This document shows positions 37,044 to 50,415 of a stretch of DNA of 64,000 nt, in pieces (within the stretch, counting starts at the first letter, position 1; each line of letters opens with the position of its first letter). The translations under genes and the position numbers were made by a program. The notes under the pieces were generated by a model that did not search any database, was not told the DNA's origin, and saw nothing but the letters and a program-made list of their open reading frames with translations. The DNA comes from Brugia malayi (lineage: Eukaryota > Nematoda > Chromadorea > Rhabditida > Onchocercidae). The stretch spans positions 11,318,649 to 11,382,648 of the forward strand of contig NW_025062477.1 in assembly GCF_000002995.4 (NCBI RefSeq), in the 5' to 3' direction.

Positions 37044-39005
37044 GTGAAAAAAAAAAAATCTTTCAAAATGTATAATTAGCAAAAATTGCATTTAAAATGA
37101 ATTGTCATGTTTTTTTTTTTTTTTTTTTCAAAAAAATTGTAAAGTGAATAATAATATATGCTATGGGACAGGTGGCACAAATTTTTCACTATGAAAAAAA
37201 AAAAAAAAAAATGTAGCAATAGCTTAAAAAGCATTCATTTTACAACAAAATTTTCACATCTCAAAATAAAACTAAACAAAAATTTTTCATTAATTTAAAA
37301 AAAAAAAAAAAAAACGACAAAAATTGCTATTAATTTTATTTAATGAAATATGTTACTTTCTTAATAAATTCATTTTCTCGTTTTTTCATTTCCTTTTAAC
37401 ATTTATTCATTTAATTTTTTTCTTAAATTATTCATAGTGTTTCGCTTTTTTTTCTTTCCTTCTGCAATATTCCTTTTCCTCTTATTAATTTAATTAATTA
37501 ATGAATAATTAATCAACAATATATACTTACTTCTATCATTTGAAAATTTTTATAATTAAAAAAAAAAAAAAAAAAAAAAAGAAGCAGAAATAATTAAATT
37601 TTCTTTGAGAACAGTTATACGGTATTTCTCTTGTGTTCATAAATATGATATTCTATTTTGTATTAATTTGAAATTAATTACAAATTAATTAAATTATTCA
37701 ATTAATAGTGAATTATTTAATTAATGATTATTTCTTGATTTGGAATAAATAAATACCATTCCTTTGTTTCTGTTATTGTGTAATATATTTTTATTAATAA
37801 AAAAAAAAAAAAAAAACAGAAATTTTATTAAAATTTTTTTTTGACAAGAATTTTGATTTTTTTAAATGAGTTTTTTCTTTTCTATTTTATTTTGGAATTA
37901 AAAAAATAATGGAATATAATTTGTAATATAGAATGTTGTTTTTATTTCACTCTAACTTTTACCATTCATTTTAAGAAAATTTTGAAAAAAAAAAAGAATG
38001 GAAAATTAGTATTTTTATTTTCAAAAAAAAAAAAAAAAAAGGCAAAGTAAAATGCAATAATTTACATTTTAATAATAATTTTTTAAATTTAGTACAATTA
38101 ATTATTCCTTTGTAAATTTTTTTTTTTTTTTAGCTTTGACAAAATTCATATTTAGTAATGCGTAATTTGAGCATTATTAAAATATATTCGTTTTTCTCAC
38201 TTTTTTTTTCTCTTGTAGTAAATTTTTTTTTTAATTAATTTGGAGAATAATTTTAGCATTCATATTATGAATATAAATTCATTACATTCAGTTATTTCAA
38301 GTTTTACCAAAATTTATTTTACATTTTTTGATTAAATTTGGCGAACATTTACAAATTCTTCTCCTTAAAATTCAAGGTTATTTTAAAAAAAAAATTTTTC
38401 TAACTGTAAAATGTAAAATTTTATCTTATTATGATAATCAATTCTAACATCAATTGAAAAGTTAGTTTTTGATGATTCTACTTTTTAATAATCAATCGCT
38501 TTGTTAATCTAATAAACTAGTTAATATTCCATTTAATATTCAAATGTAATCCAACCCATTAATTCAACAAAATAAAAGTTATTCCTAAAATTCGAAGGAA
38601 ATTTTTTTAAAAAAAAAATTTGGAAAAGTTTTTTTTTTGAAAAATTTTAGAAGAATACATTTAGTTGATTTTTCGAATATTTTACTTGAAAAAATAAAAA
38701 AAAGAAAAGGATGGAATCTTTTTTTTTTTTTTTTTTTTAACAAAATTTTTTGACAACTTTAAGATTTGTAAATATTTCTTCATAGATTTTTTTTTTTTTT
38801 TTACCAAACAAATATTTAACTGAGTGTTATTTTCTTTTTTCGTTTTTACAATGGCAAAAAGTGTGTTTTAAGAAGTTCCAATTTATAAAGCATTGTAATT
38901 TGACAAAAAAAAAAAAAAAAAACTTTGACACTAAATAACAAACTTTAAAATGAAAAAGCCATCAATTTTATGCTAAATTTTACACCTATTAATGTTAAAT
39001 CTGAA

Positions 39006-39104
39006 GAATAACAACAAATAACAACAAAAACAATAACAATAAATAACGACGAACAACAAACAACAACGATAACAATAAATAATAACAACAAACAACAACA
39101 AAAA
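39006..39104. repeat. (AAC)n-rich array
   Basis: AAC/AAT trinucleotides with occasional GAC, about 100 bases. Confidence 0.75.
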
Positions 39105-39109
39105 TCTTT

Positions 39110-39240
39110 CATTTCGAATTTAGGATTCTAATCATTTGCTTATAAAATTTCTCTGCTCATAATTATACCTTCTGCTCATTGAATATTTTCAATTCATCGG
39201 AAGATGATTCATTTCGAATTTGGGATTCCAATCATTTGCT
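39110..39240. repeat. 31-base direct repeat, about 100 bases apart
   Basis: Copies at 39110-39140 and 39210-39240 begin CATTTCGAATTT and end AATCATTTGCT, with two mismatches. Confidence 0.65.
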
Positions 39241-40211
39241 GTAAATTTAACAACAACAAAGACAATATATATGATAAGGATGAAATAATTATATCATTTA
39301 TAAACAGCAAAATAAATAAATATTGCACTTATTATTGATATTAGATTGAAATAAACAATTTTGAAAATAAATAAACAATTTGAATTATTTACTTTTATGT
39401 TCATTAATGCTTTAGTATCAAATTAATTTTCAATCATTTCATTAAATCGTTGCCGAATTTTTTCATTTTTCTTCTCGTTTCATTCTTTTTTTTTTCTTTT
39501 CTTTACTAATTTCTTTTAAATGCAATTTTTGAGATGGAAAAATCCCATCGATTTTTTTTTTTTTATTTTTGTTATTATAAGATAAAAATAAGACCTAATT
39601 ATAATATTCATAAAATTATTTTCAAAAATAATTGTTTTTTTTTTTTTTTCTTTGTTATTATAAATTTTTATCATTTTATGCATATTTATACACCAATCAT
39701 TATGATTAATTTAAAAAAAAAAAAAGTGTCAGAATCTCATTTTTGAAGTATTTATTATTAAAAAAAGAAATTAATATTTATATAATAAATAAGTAAATAA
39801 AATTATTCCACTAATACGTAATACAACAAATATTTATATGTATCAAATTTAAATAACGGAAGTAAAATCTAAAAAAAATTTTTTTTTTAAAACAAGAAAA
39901 GAGAGAAGCAAGAAAGAGAGAGAGAAAGAGAGGGGAAAAAGAAAAGCAGATAAATAAATAAAAATTTCAAAATAAACTAGATTTTCTTTCCTTTTTTTCT
40001 TTTTTTAAAAAAAAAAGAAAAAAAAAACTAAGAAAGAGATAGCACTAAATACATGAAATGAACATACCAATTGACAATTTAATGGCTCATAAATTACAAT
40101 TTTTGAACCACAAAAATATCTCTCTTTTATCGTTTGTCAATTTGTTGTTCGACAAAAGCGCCAATTTTCCCTCTTCTTTCCTCTCTTTCTGTTTTTCTTT
40201 CTTTCCACTTT

Positions 40212-40551
40212 TTTTTTATCGTTTTATTTTTATTTTTATTTGTTTATTTTTTTATATAATTGTAATCTAAAAGAAAAAATGACAACTTTCTTTCTACCTT
40301 TTTTATCGTTTTATTTTTATTTATTTATTTAATTATTTTTTTATATAATTGTAATCTAAAAGAAAAAATGACAACTTTCTTTCTACCTTTTTTATCGTTT
40401 TATTTTTATTTATTTATTTAATTATTTTTTTATATAATTGTAATCTAAAAGAAAAAATGACAACTTTCTTTCTACCTTTTTTATCGTTTTATTTTTATTT
40501 ATTTATTTAATTATTTTTTTATATAATTCTAATCTAAAAGAAAAACTAACT
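40212..40551. repeat. 89-bp tandem repeat, about 3.7 copies
   Basis: The marker (G/C)TAATCTAAAAG occurs at 40262, 40351, 40440 and 40529, exactly 89 bases apart. Inner copies are almost identical, so amplification is recent; the first and last copies are diverged at the edges. Confidence 0.9.
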
Positions 40552-41872
40552 AATATTAGATGAAAAAGAATAAAATGAACATATTTTGTTGACATTTTTT
40601 TTTTTTTTCTGTGTGTTATGTATATTTCTTTTCTTTTTTCTTTCGATTGTTCAAAATAATTGGAAAAAAAAAATTATTTTGAATTCATTTTTGATGAAAT
40701 AATAATTTTTTTTTTTTTTTTTTAGAATTTATTCATTCATCTAAAATTATTCCCTTTTATTTCCTAAAAGTTAATTTTTTTTTTTCTTTTTTACTTTTAT
40801 TTCCTAGAATTAAATTTTTATATTCCCTGGCTTTTGGCTTTTTGTTTTAACTAGGCTAAAATTCGTTCTTCTCTCTCTCTCTTTTTTTTTTCCTGAATTA
40901 TATATTTGTTCTTCTTTTGCTTCTCTTTTTTTTTTTTTAAAACTAAATTTTATTCCTTTGCTTTTTATTTTTCTAGGCTACATCATTCCTTTATATCTAC
41001 CATTTTTTTTTTTGCTAGGCTTCTATTTTTTTCTTTGCTAGGCTTATATCTTTATTGTCAAAAAAGCCTTAAAGAGATTTCTTTCTAATAACTTATTTGA
41101 AATAATAATTTAGTTTTTTCTTTTTTCTTTTTTTTTTTTTTTTTCATTTGTTTGTTAACTGCGAATTAATACTGTTATTGATTTTTGATTAAGAAAGCAA
41201 AAATTGTTCTAAAAAAAAAAAATAAAAAAATAAAATTTATCGAACTATTAAATACAATCATTTAAAATTGAAAAAAATTCGTTCACTCTCATCGTATTTA
41301 CCCCAAATCTAACTAATCTTATGTTACCCAATAATACCCAACATTACCCAAAAATATACAATACAATTAATCTTACCCATTCATATGTATGTAAAAATCC
41401 ATTCTATTAAACGTTATTATTTATCATTCTACTTTATATTATCCAATACATTTATTCATTTCTATATTTTATTTCAATATTTATTCAATTTGTTAACGCT
41501 TCCTTTTCCTTTTAATATTTGATTGAATAAATTCAATTTATTATTAAATTAATGATTTTTTTTTTTTTCTTTTGTTTATTTATTTCATTTTTTTGTGTGC
41601 AATTCAGTTCATTTAAAATTCTTTCTCTCTTTTTTTTTTTTTTTTTTTATTCATTTACTATTTAAAAATTTAAGTTTAATTCTTTAATTATTTTCAATAC
41701 AAAAAAAAAAACGAAAAATTTTTAATTAATTTCAATAAGAAATATTTTCTTTTCTTTTTTCATTCATTTACTATTTTAAAAATTATTTTTTTTTTCTCAA
41801 CTTTAATTTTTAAAATTTTTAATTTTGATTATTGAAAAATTTTTTGTAATAAAATTATTTGTCGATACAAAA

Positions 41873-41906
<34 letters not shown>

Positions 41907-43165
41907 GAAAATTTCTAATTAATTTTAATTTCATATAAAAAAATTAATTTTATAAAAAATATTCATTTATTATTATTAATAGGTGTTGATATGATTATCT
42001 TATCATTTAGTTTTATCATTCTTCTTTTTTTTTTTTTTTTTACCTATACAAAAAAAAGAAAAGAAATGAATGTCATTGCAAATGTCAACACACATAGATA
42101 TATTCAAAAATGACCTTCTGTTATTTTACGTTGACAATCGATCAAATCTATAAACTATTTTTGAAGATGTAAAAATGTGACAAAAGATAAGACAGATAAT
42201 ACAACTAAAAACTAAAAATGATTAATTGATATTACTATCTTTTCTTTTTTCTTTTTCTCTATCCAAAAATTTTTTACATTTTTTTTTTTACATTTTGCAC
42301 CTTTTTTTTTTTCTTTTTCAACATGCATATAATTAAATGAATGAATAAATTTAATTTGTTTTTTTTTTTTTTTTAAATAATTTCATATTTTGATATTTTT
42401 AATTAATTATTTGAATTAATTGAAATATTATGAACAATTATAATTTAATTATTAATTGCACTAAGAGAATGATGTTTTGTTATTTGATATATAATTTTCA
42501 TATTTATTATTTTTAATTTATATATTTATTAGATTGTAATATTTAGATTAAAATAATTGATTTTTTTATTAGACTAATATTCAGAAATTGTCTGCATATC
42601 ATTTATTAGATTATGATATTTAAATTGAAATAGTTTCAGATTTCAAATTATAATTATCATTTCATAAATACGAAAAATGTTTAGTCCCAATTAATAAACT
42701 TGTTTTACTATTGGATATTTAAAAATTAAAATTGCTTAGTTCTGATTTGTTAATTGTCATTGACAATTTTATGTTATATTTATTCTCGAAATTGATTTTT
42801 TTTTTTTTTTTCATTATCTAAGCATAATTTTAATAATTATGATATAATTACGATTTAATAATAATTATGACGTAACTGCAATTAAAATAATCATTCCCGT
42901 AATGTAATTTTTTATAAATATTTAGGCATAATAATACATTTTTCATTCGAAAATATTTCAGAAACTAAAATTATTTTCTGCGATGAATTTTAGTTATTTA
43001 TTTGCTGAAATTAATTTTTCCAGGTTTGTTAAAAAAAAAAAAAAAGAAAAAAAAATGGAATAAATAATGGATAAAATATTTATTTAATTAAATTTTTAAA
43101 TGACAGAATGATTTTGATAAGAACAGTTTGATAATCTAATAATGGTTATAATTTCATTAATTCTC

Positions 43166-43200
43166 TTTGAAAGAGAGAGAAAGAGAGAGGGAGAGGGTGG
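43166..43200. repeat. (GA)n-rich tract
   Basis: GA and GGA repeats on the + strand. Confidence 0.7.
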
Positions 43201-44332
43201 GAGACAAAAAGGAAGTAGTAATCCAAAAATTAAAAAAATAATCAAGTAAAATTCCAAAAAATTAATAATATTTGAAGTAATGATGAAGTTTTACTACATT
43301 CGTTTTATTCTCAAGCAATTATCTTTCAAATGTCTAAAAATGGGAATTATTAATAATTGTAAAAGTTTTTTCAATAAACTTGTAAAATAATCAAAATAAT
43401 TTATCAGTAAATATTTGCTGCAAAATTAGTCCATTGATGAAAAAAATGATAAATGTTATGATAAGTGATAATTAATTGATAGAAAAGAAGATAATCGATT
43501 GATAAGTGAGATGAAATAAATAAGATAATGATTAGTGAGTTATGATAAATGAGATAATTAATTGAATAAATAATAGAAAAAAAATGATAATTTATGATAA
43601 GTGATAAATAAAAATATAAAAGAATGTAAAATACTTCAAAATTTATATTGCAGTTACAAAAATTTAATTTCTTAAATCATTCTTATCACTAATTTCATTT
43701 ATAAGTTCATTTTTGAATAATTATTTCTCACCTTTTACAATGATAAATTCTTTATCAAAAAAAGAAGCACATATAATGATTGATAATTAATATAAATATG
43801 CATATTCTAATTGTATTATTTTTGCTCGGAAAAATTTTACAAATATTTAGAATTTTCATTAGTTATTTCAATTAACGTTACAGAAATTATTTTAATGCAT
43901 TTTAATTACTAATTTAATTTATAATAAATATTTTAATATATTTTAATTTATGGTAAATTTCTCCTTCTATTTAACAATAAAATGCGTTTTTCTTTTCATT
44001 TTATGTTTTATTCATTTCATTTCTTTTGTTTTTTGTTTGTTTATTTTATTTTCATTCCTTTTTATTCCTTCAGCTCTTCCATTTCTTTTTCTTTTTCTCT
44101 TTAAAAAAAAAAAAATTTCATTTACAACAATAATATTTGATTGATCTGAAAATATGTATGTCTGAAAAAAAAATTTTTTTCAAATTTTATTTATTTAATA
44201 TTTTGAAAAATTTAAGTTTTCCTTTTGCAAACACATGTATAATATATTATCAATTTATTTTGATTAAATATTACTTCTTTTAATTTATTAATTTATCTTT
44301 CAAAATGATCAATTCTATTTCCTCCTTCTATT

Positions 44333-44390
44333 CTTTCTCTCCCTCTCTCTCTCTCACTCTTCCTCCCTCCCTCTCTCTCTTTCTTTCTTT
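44333..44390. repeat. CT-rich tract
   Basis: CT, CCT and CTTT repeats. Together with the tract at 44588-44652 it produces a spurious Ser/Leu/Pro-rich ORF. Confidence 0.75.
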
Positions 44391-44587
44391 CATTCTTTTT
44401 CCCTCAGAGAAATTTTATTCTTTAATAGAAATATCAGAAAGTAATCAATTTAAAAGAAAAAATAATAATTCATTTATTTTTTTCTTTTTTTGTTATTATT
44501 TAATTATCAAAATGATTCATTCAATTATCATTTTTTGCACATTTATTTGTTATTTCGTTGCATTTCTATTCAATTTAAACTGTCACT

Positions 44588-44652
44588 TCCTCTCTCTCTC
44601 CCTCTCTCTCTCTCCCTCTCTCTCTCCCTCTCTCTCACTCCCTCTCTCTCTT
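44588..44652. repeat. (CT)n tract with CCCT interruptions
   Basis: About 60 bases of CT dinucleotides broken by regular CCCT steps. Confidence 0.8.
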
Positions 44653-45366
44653 TGCTTTTAACATATAAAAAAAATCGTTCATTTTTCTTTTTTTGAAAAG
44701 TTATTTATCATTTATCTATCATACATACTTTCATTTCACTCTTATCAATTATTTAAGTATTTCATTCTTTTTCCTTTTTCTTTCCGCTTTTTTTTTTCTT
44801 TTTTTTTTTTTTTGTTTTAAAGACAAATAAATTATTACAACAAACATTTAACATTGCTACTTAATTTTCTTATTTAAGCTAACTAAAATTGAAATTATAT
44901 TATTTTATTTTGTATTTGAAAAGATAACTACAAATTTTTAATATTTCTATTTCTTTAATTTTTTTTTTTTTTTCAGATAAAATTGTTATATAATATTTTC
45001 AATAATTCTTTTTTTGTAAATAATTCAAAATCAAAATAAATAATGTTATTAGTATGAAATGATAAATAATACAAATTATTGGATTAAAAATATTTATAAA
45101 TTATTACTGCGAGACATTTGCGTAATTGTAATTTGCGCTAATTGTAATTCAATTATTGTTTATTAATCCAAAATTTTCATTATTCCATTATTTGAACTAA
45201 ATTTTTGTGAATGAATATTTAAAAAGTTTTATTAAAGTGAGGGAAAGTTTTTTTTTTTTTTTTTATATAATATAATCATAAATTTATTCAAATCGTAAAA
45301 TTATCAATTAAAAACTAATAAATTATTTGATATTATCTAATTTTTGTATTTAAAAAAAAATTTTTA

Positions 45367-45470
45367 TTTTCAATTTCAAAATTAATTCAAATTTAATTAA
45401 ATTTTCAATTTCAAAATTAATTCAAATTTTCAATTTCAAAATTAATTCAAATTTAATTAAATTTTCTAAA
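45367..45470. repeat. AT-rich tandem repeat, about three units of 26-36 bp
   Basis: Units begin TTTTCAATTTCAAAATTAA and differ by presence or absence of a TTTAATTAA block at the end. Confidence 0.7.
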
Positions 45471-46109
45471 AATTTCAAAAATTTCAAAATTAATAATATT
45501 TTCTAAAAATTTGAATAAATTTCTGATTCTATCATATAATATAAGAAAACATTTCGTTTATTTCATTTGCATACTTTTTGGCAATTTGTTTTTTTTTTTT
45601 TTTTTTCTCTCTTTTTCCTTTTGTTATGTTTATTTTATAAAAAGGAATATCTAATGGATGTGTCGATTTGTTAGCGCTAATAAAAATATAAATGCATATT
45701 TCTTCTTCTTCTTCTTCCTCTTTCTCTTCTTTACCATTTTATTTTATACTTTTTTTTTTTTTTTTCAAAAAGTTTACAAAAAAAAAAAAAATAATTGAAA
45801 TTTGAAAAAAAAATTTTTTTCTTTTATTCTCAATACAGATGCAACTTATCATTTACAATTCTAACATATAATAATAGTTATAATAATTTATGATATAATA
45901 GTGATAATGTTAGAAATATTTTCAAACATTGATAAAACATAATGAATAGTAATATTAAATGATGATAATGATATGATAATCTGATAAATTTTACTCATCT
46001 TGAAGTATTAATTTAATAAAAATTTGATTGGAATAAAATTTTATTCATTTATTAATATCACCTATTGTTCAATTAAAACAAACAAATACCCATTTATCAG
46101 CTTTATAAA

Positions 46110-46290
46110 TGTTTGTTTAAACCGGATGAGATGTCAAGTAACTCTTGTTGACTTTATCAGTTACTAAATTAAATCGGATAAAATATCAAATATCAATCAT
46201 ATGTTAATTTTATTAATGCCTCATGTCAGTTTTATCATTATCATATCAAATCGAATAAAATATCAGTGAAATTATCAAAATTATTCTAAT
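46110..46290. repeat. three diverged copies of AAATCGGATAAAATATCA
   Basis: Copies at about 46120, 46175 and 46250 read AAACCGGATGAGATGTCA, then AAATCGGATAAAATATCA, then AAATCGAATAAAATATCA. TTATCA sites lie between them. Confidence 0.45.
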
Positions 46291-48676
46291 CTAAACTCCA
46301 AAATGAATAATATATAATACTACTTTTTCATAAAATTATATTATTATCATTAACAGTGATACAAATGACAAACAATGATAATATGCAAATAATGATAAAA
46401 GCTTTATGAACTAACTATTCAAATAATCACACCTCAATCACTCAAATGTCCTATTTGCGCATGTATTAATTTCCGCTCTATTGTTGTTTTTTTTTTTTTT
46501 GTTTTTTTTTTTCCTGAAGGTCAAACATTTTCTTTTCCCTTTTTTTTTCCTTTTTTTTTTTGAATGATGAAAAGTGCGAAATATTTTTCTTTTAATCTTT
46601 TGTCATGAAAATCCAAATTTTTTTTTTCTTTTTTCTTGGAATTTTTCAATGCTGAAATGATTTCAACAAAAATTATTCTTCTATAAACGATTATTTCTTT
46701 TTTTTTTCTTTTTTTGATATTTTTAAAATATTAAAATTAAATATATCATTTATCTAACAGTATTCTTGAGAAACCTAAAGTTTAAATTATCATTAATTAT
46801 CATTACTCCTATTACTTATACTACTATTAATTTGTTAGAAAAGTAAGATTAACTATGTAATTCTTCTGTAAAAAATAATTTTCAAAATACTATACTAAAT
46901 TCTATTTGACTCTTAAGAATTTAATTCTTGATATTTATTAAGTATTCTTGAGAAATCTCGAGTTTAGATTACAATTATTACTATCATTATTACTACTATT
47001 ACTTATACCATTACTTTTACTTATGTTTAAGCAAAGAGAAGCTTAATAATTATATAAATTATCAATATATTTTGTCACGATAAGTTTTATCATTTTAATT
47101 TAGTATTTATTAATTAATATCGCTTTATATTATAATTGAATGGTTTAATATTATAAAATAAAATTATAAATTCAATACATTAAACGATTTAAAAAAAAGA
47201 TGCGAATTACAATTTTAAATTGAATTTAAATTTGAATTTGTGTTCACAATTTATTTTGAGTCGAATATTATTATTATTATTATTTTTTTCTCTCAAATGA
47301 GTATTATTGTAAAATATTTAATAAAATAAATTAAGCAATTAAATTGTTCATTTCTTAAGCTTATTATAATTTAATTCAATTCATGATTTAAAGTACTAAA
47401 TTTTTTTCTTTTTTGTTTTTATTTCAGTACATTATTTAGGCTTTTAAGCAATTAAAAAAAAAAAAACGCAAATTACAACTTTAAGTTGAATTTAAACTTA
47501 AATATATATTCAACAATTATGAATACAATTTAAAATTTATTTTAAATCAAATATTGTTATTTTATTTGCTGTATTCTGCAATAGTACAATCCATTAATTG
47601 AATTCTAAAATTTTGGAGTATTGAGTTGAAAAAAAAAGAAAAGAGAAAAAAAGTTTTAATTTTGCCGAAAATGCTACAACAATTAAAATTGAAAATTTAA
47701 AGCTAGATCCATTAATGCATCAATGATTAATTTAACAACTCATTACACTTGTTTATTAGAGAATGGAATTTCAATAGTAAAGTAAAATTTTGAAATTAAA
47801 TTAAAAGGAAATAATTTAAAAAAAAAAAAGTGAAAAGTTGAATAGCAGAAAGTAAACCGATCATTCAAATATGAAATAAAAATTGTAATAATTCAAAATG
47901 CAAAAAAAAATAAATTTATTTGTTACCATTACTTCTTATTTTTTTTTTTTTTCACTTAAAAAATTCAAATTTAAAATGAAAAAAAAGAGGAAAGATTCAA
48001 ATTAAGACAAACAACTTTTTTTTTTTTTCTTATCAAATACGAATTAAATATATGAAAAAGCAAATAAGAATTTAATTATCAAAATCTAATTTATATTTAA
48101 CACAAATATTCCAATTCTTAACAATTTACATTTTGTAATTTTTTTTTTATGTTAAAAAATACTAATTAAATTGTAAATTTCGTAAATTAGAAATTATTAA
48201 TCAAATTCTTATTTTCATTTGATAAATTTATTAGCTATTCTATAATATTTTATTTTGTTTTATTTCGTTTTTTTTTTTCTTTCTTATAAATAAAGGGTTG
48301 AATTTTTTTTTTTGGTGGAAAATATTTCGATGAAATAATTATTGAATTGTACCATTCCCTAACATCGTTTCTTACAAAAATAATATTTATTCCTGTATTA
48401 ACTAACAAATAACAGATGTTTGTTTACCTTTTAAAAAAAATAAACTGAAAAAAAAAAAAAAATCACAATTCTTTACATATCTAAATCTCATCGTTAATTC
48501 ATAACAATTTACGGTTCAATCTTTTTTTTAAAATAAATTTTATCCTATTTCACCTATTGTTAGCTTTTCCACTTTCCTCAATCATTCAATCGGCATCTTT
48601 CTTCTTTTGCGTTACGTAAAAAAAAAAAAAAAAGAAAGTTTGCTAACTTTTTCCAATTTTCCCTTTTTCCACTCCC

Positions 48677-48716
48677 TCTCTCTCTCTCTCTCTCTCTCCC
48701 TCCCTCTCTCTCTCTC
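48677..48716. repeat. (CT)n tract before the minisatellites
   Basis: CT dinucleotides with two CCCT steps. Confidence 0.8.
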
Positions 48717-48852
48717 ATTCTGAGCTTTTTTTGTTCGCTCGCATCAATACATTTCTGTACAACAATTCATATCGAATTGATACATTTTCATCATCAATTT
48801 CTATTTGTTGCATTGATTTATGTCTTTTCCTCTTTTTTTTTTTTTTTTTTAA

Positions 48853-49222
48853 TTTTTCATTTCTATTCAGTTCAATTCAATTCTATTCATTCCTTTTCAG
48901 TTCAATTCAATTCTATTCATTTCTATTCAGTTCAATTCAATTCTATTCATTTCTATTCAGTTCAATTCAATTCTATTCATTTCTATTCAGTTCAATTCAA
49001 TTCTATTCATTTCTATTCAGTTCAATTCAATTCTATTCATTCCTTTTCAGTTCAATTCAATTCCATTCATTTCTATTCACTTCAATTCAATTCTATTCAT
49101 TCCTTTTCAGTTCAATTCAATTCCATTCATTTCTATTCACTTCAGTTCAATTCTATTCATTCCTTTTCAGTTCAATTCAATTCCATTCATTTCTATTCAG
49201 TTCAATTCAATTCCATTCTATT
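48853..49222. repeat. 30-bp minisatellite with a 60-bp higher-order section
   Basis: Eleven full 30-base units (48871-49200) plus partial units at both ends. The four units at 48901-49020 are identical. From 49021 the units alternate in two versions (TCCTTTTCAG and TTCTATTCAC endings), making three 60-base dimers. Because 30 is a multiple of three and the unit has no stop, it creates ORFs of 175 and 190 codons in two frames; these are artefacts. Confidence 0.95.
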
Positions 49223-49314
49223 CTGTTCAATATCATTCTCTTCTATCCACTATCATAAGTATCACTTATTCTCTTTCATTTTGTTTTATTCTATTCCTAT
49301 TCTATATTTTTTTT

Positions 49315-49735
49315 CAGTTCATCTCACATATAATATCATGTCACGTTAACCGGAACGGTCAAATAGTCTATGTTACATTAATATCGTTAACCGGAACGGT
49401 CGAATTAGTCTATGTCATATGTAATATCATGTCACATTAACCGGAACGGTCAAATAGTCTATGTCGAATGTTATAACATGTTACATTAACCGGAACGATC
49501 GAAATAATCTATGTTGTATTAATATCGTTAACCGGAACGATCGAAATAGTCTATGTCACATGTAATACATTGTCACGTTAACCGGAACGATTGAAGTAGT
49601 CCATTTCACATGTCTGGATCGGAATAATCCATTTCAGATGTAATATCATGTCACTTTAACCGGAACGATCGAAATAGCGTCACATATAATATCATGACAT
49701 ATCATCCGGAACAATCGGAATATCCATTCATGTGT
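49315..49735. repeat. CCGGAACG tandem array, 41/50-bp units
   Basis: CCGGAAC occurs at 49350, 49391, 49441, 49490, 49532, 49582, 49660 and 49706. Spacing is 41, 50, 49, 42 and 50 bases, then longer as a unit decays near 49613. The full unit reads TTAACCGGAACGGTCGAAA, then TAGTCTATGTCACATGTAAT and ATCATGTCACG. The 41-base units lack part of the second half. Each core ACCGGAACGGT is a dyad (ACCG-GAA-CGGT). Confidence 0.9.
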
Positions 49736-50259
49736 GATATAGCTAAAGTGATGGCAAATATATAAAACAGTCATTCGTATTTCGCTGTGACAAATTTATA
49801 AAATTTATCTATTTGTTATAACTTTCTTCATTACAATTTTTGCTTGCTGTTCCAATATGAACAAAATTTTTATTCTTACAAATTCCTATTAAATTAGTAA
49901 TTTTACTACACAAATAAAAATGAAGAATGAAAGTATATGCATTTATAAAAATTAAAAAATGGATTATATACTTGTGTAAATTTCTTAAATTTATCACTCG
50001 AATTAACAATATTATTTGATAATTAAAAAAGAAACTTTAAAGAAAAAAAGAATTAATTGTCAATGCTTATTTTTGAAATAAAAAAATTATTTGAAAAAAT
50101 TACATTTTCATTATAGAAAATTTTAGTCAATTCAAAAAAATATTTTTTGAATTTATTAACTTTTTGTCGTTTTTTTCTTTTCTTTTTGACGAATTCATAA
50201 CAAATTCGGCAGTAGCAGAAAAGAAGGAAGACAAAAAACAAAAGTGACTATTCGGGATA

Positions 50260-50415
50260 AAATATTTTCACTTTGGTGACAAACCGTTACTATCGTGTAG
50301 ACTTATGCCCTAAATTGGGTTGATTTGTATGACGTGACCCGATGACCCCTTAGATGGTATTAAGTGTTAAAATTTTAGATTTTATATCTACAGTGACTGG
50401 GTTGCAGGTAGTTTT
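50260..50415 (+). other. complex island ending in a consensus 5' splice site
   Basis: About 150 bases that are distinctly less AT-rich than the surrounding desert and not repetitive, with TGACGTGACCC (CRE-like core TGACGTGA) inside. It ends GGGTTGCAG|GTAGTT at 50408, a good nematode 5' splice site. No long reading frame. It could be an untranslated first exon of the RhoGEF gene 1.7 kb downstream, or an unrelated non-coding transcript. Confidence 0.3.

Noticed and set aside
44305..44696. Ser/Leu/Pro-rich frames of 118 and 68 codons
   Set aside because: Products of CT microsatellites.
48731..49349. Open frames of 175 and 190 codons on the + strand
   Set aside because: They lie over the 30-bp minisatellite. 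A stop-free unit whose length is a multiple of three keeps several frames open; the product is only Phe/Ser/Ile/Gln/His repeats.
48853..49735. CRISPR-like array of regular repeats
   Set aside because: The units are contiguous with no unique spacers, and the genome is clearly eukaryotic.
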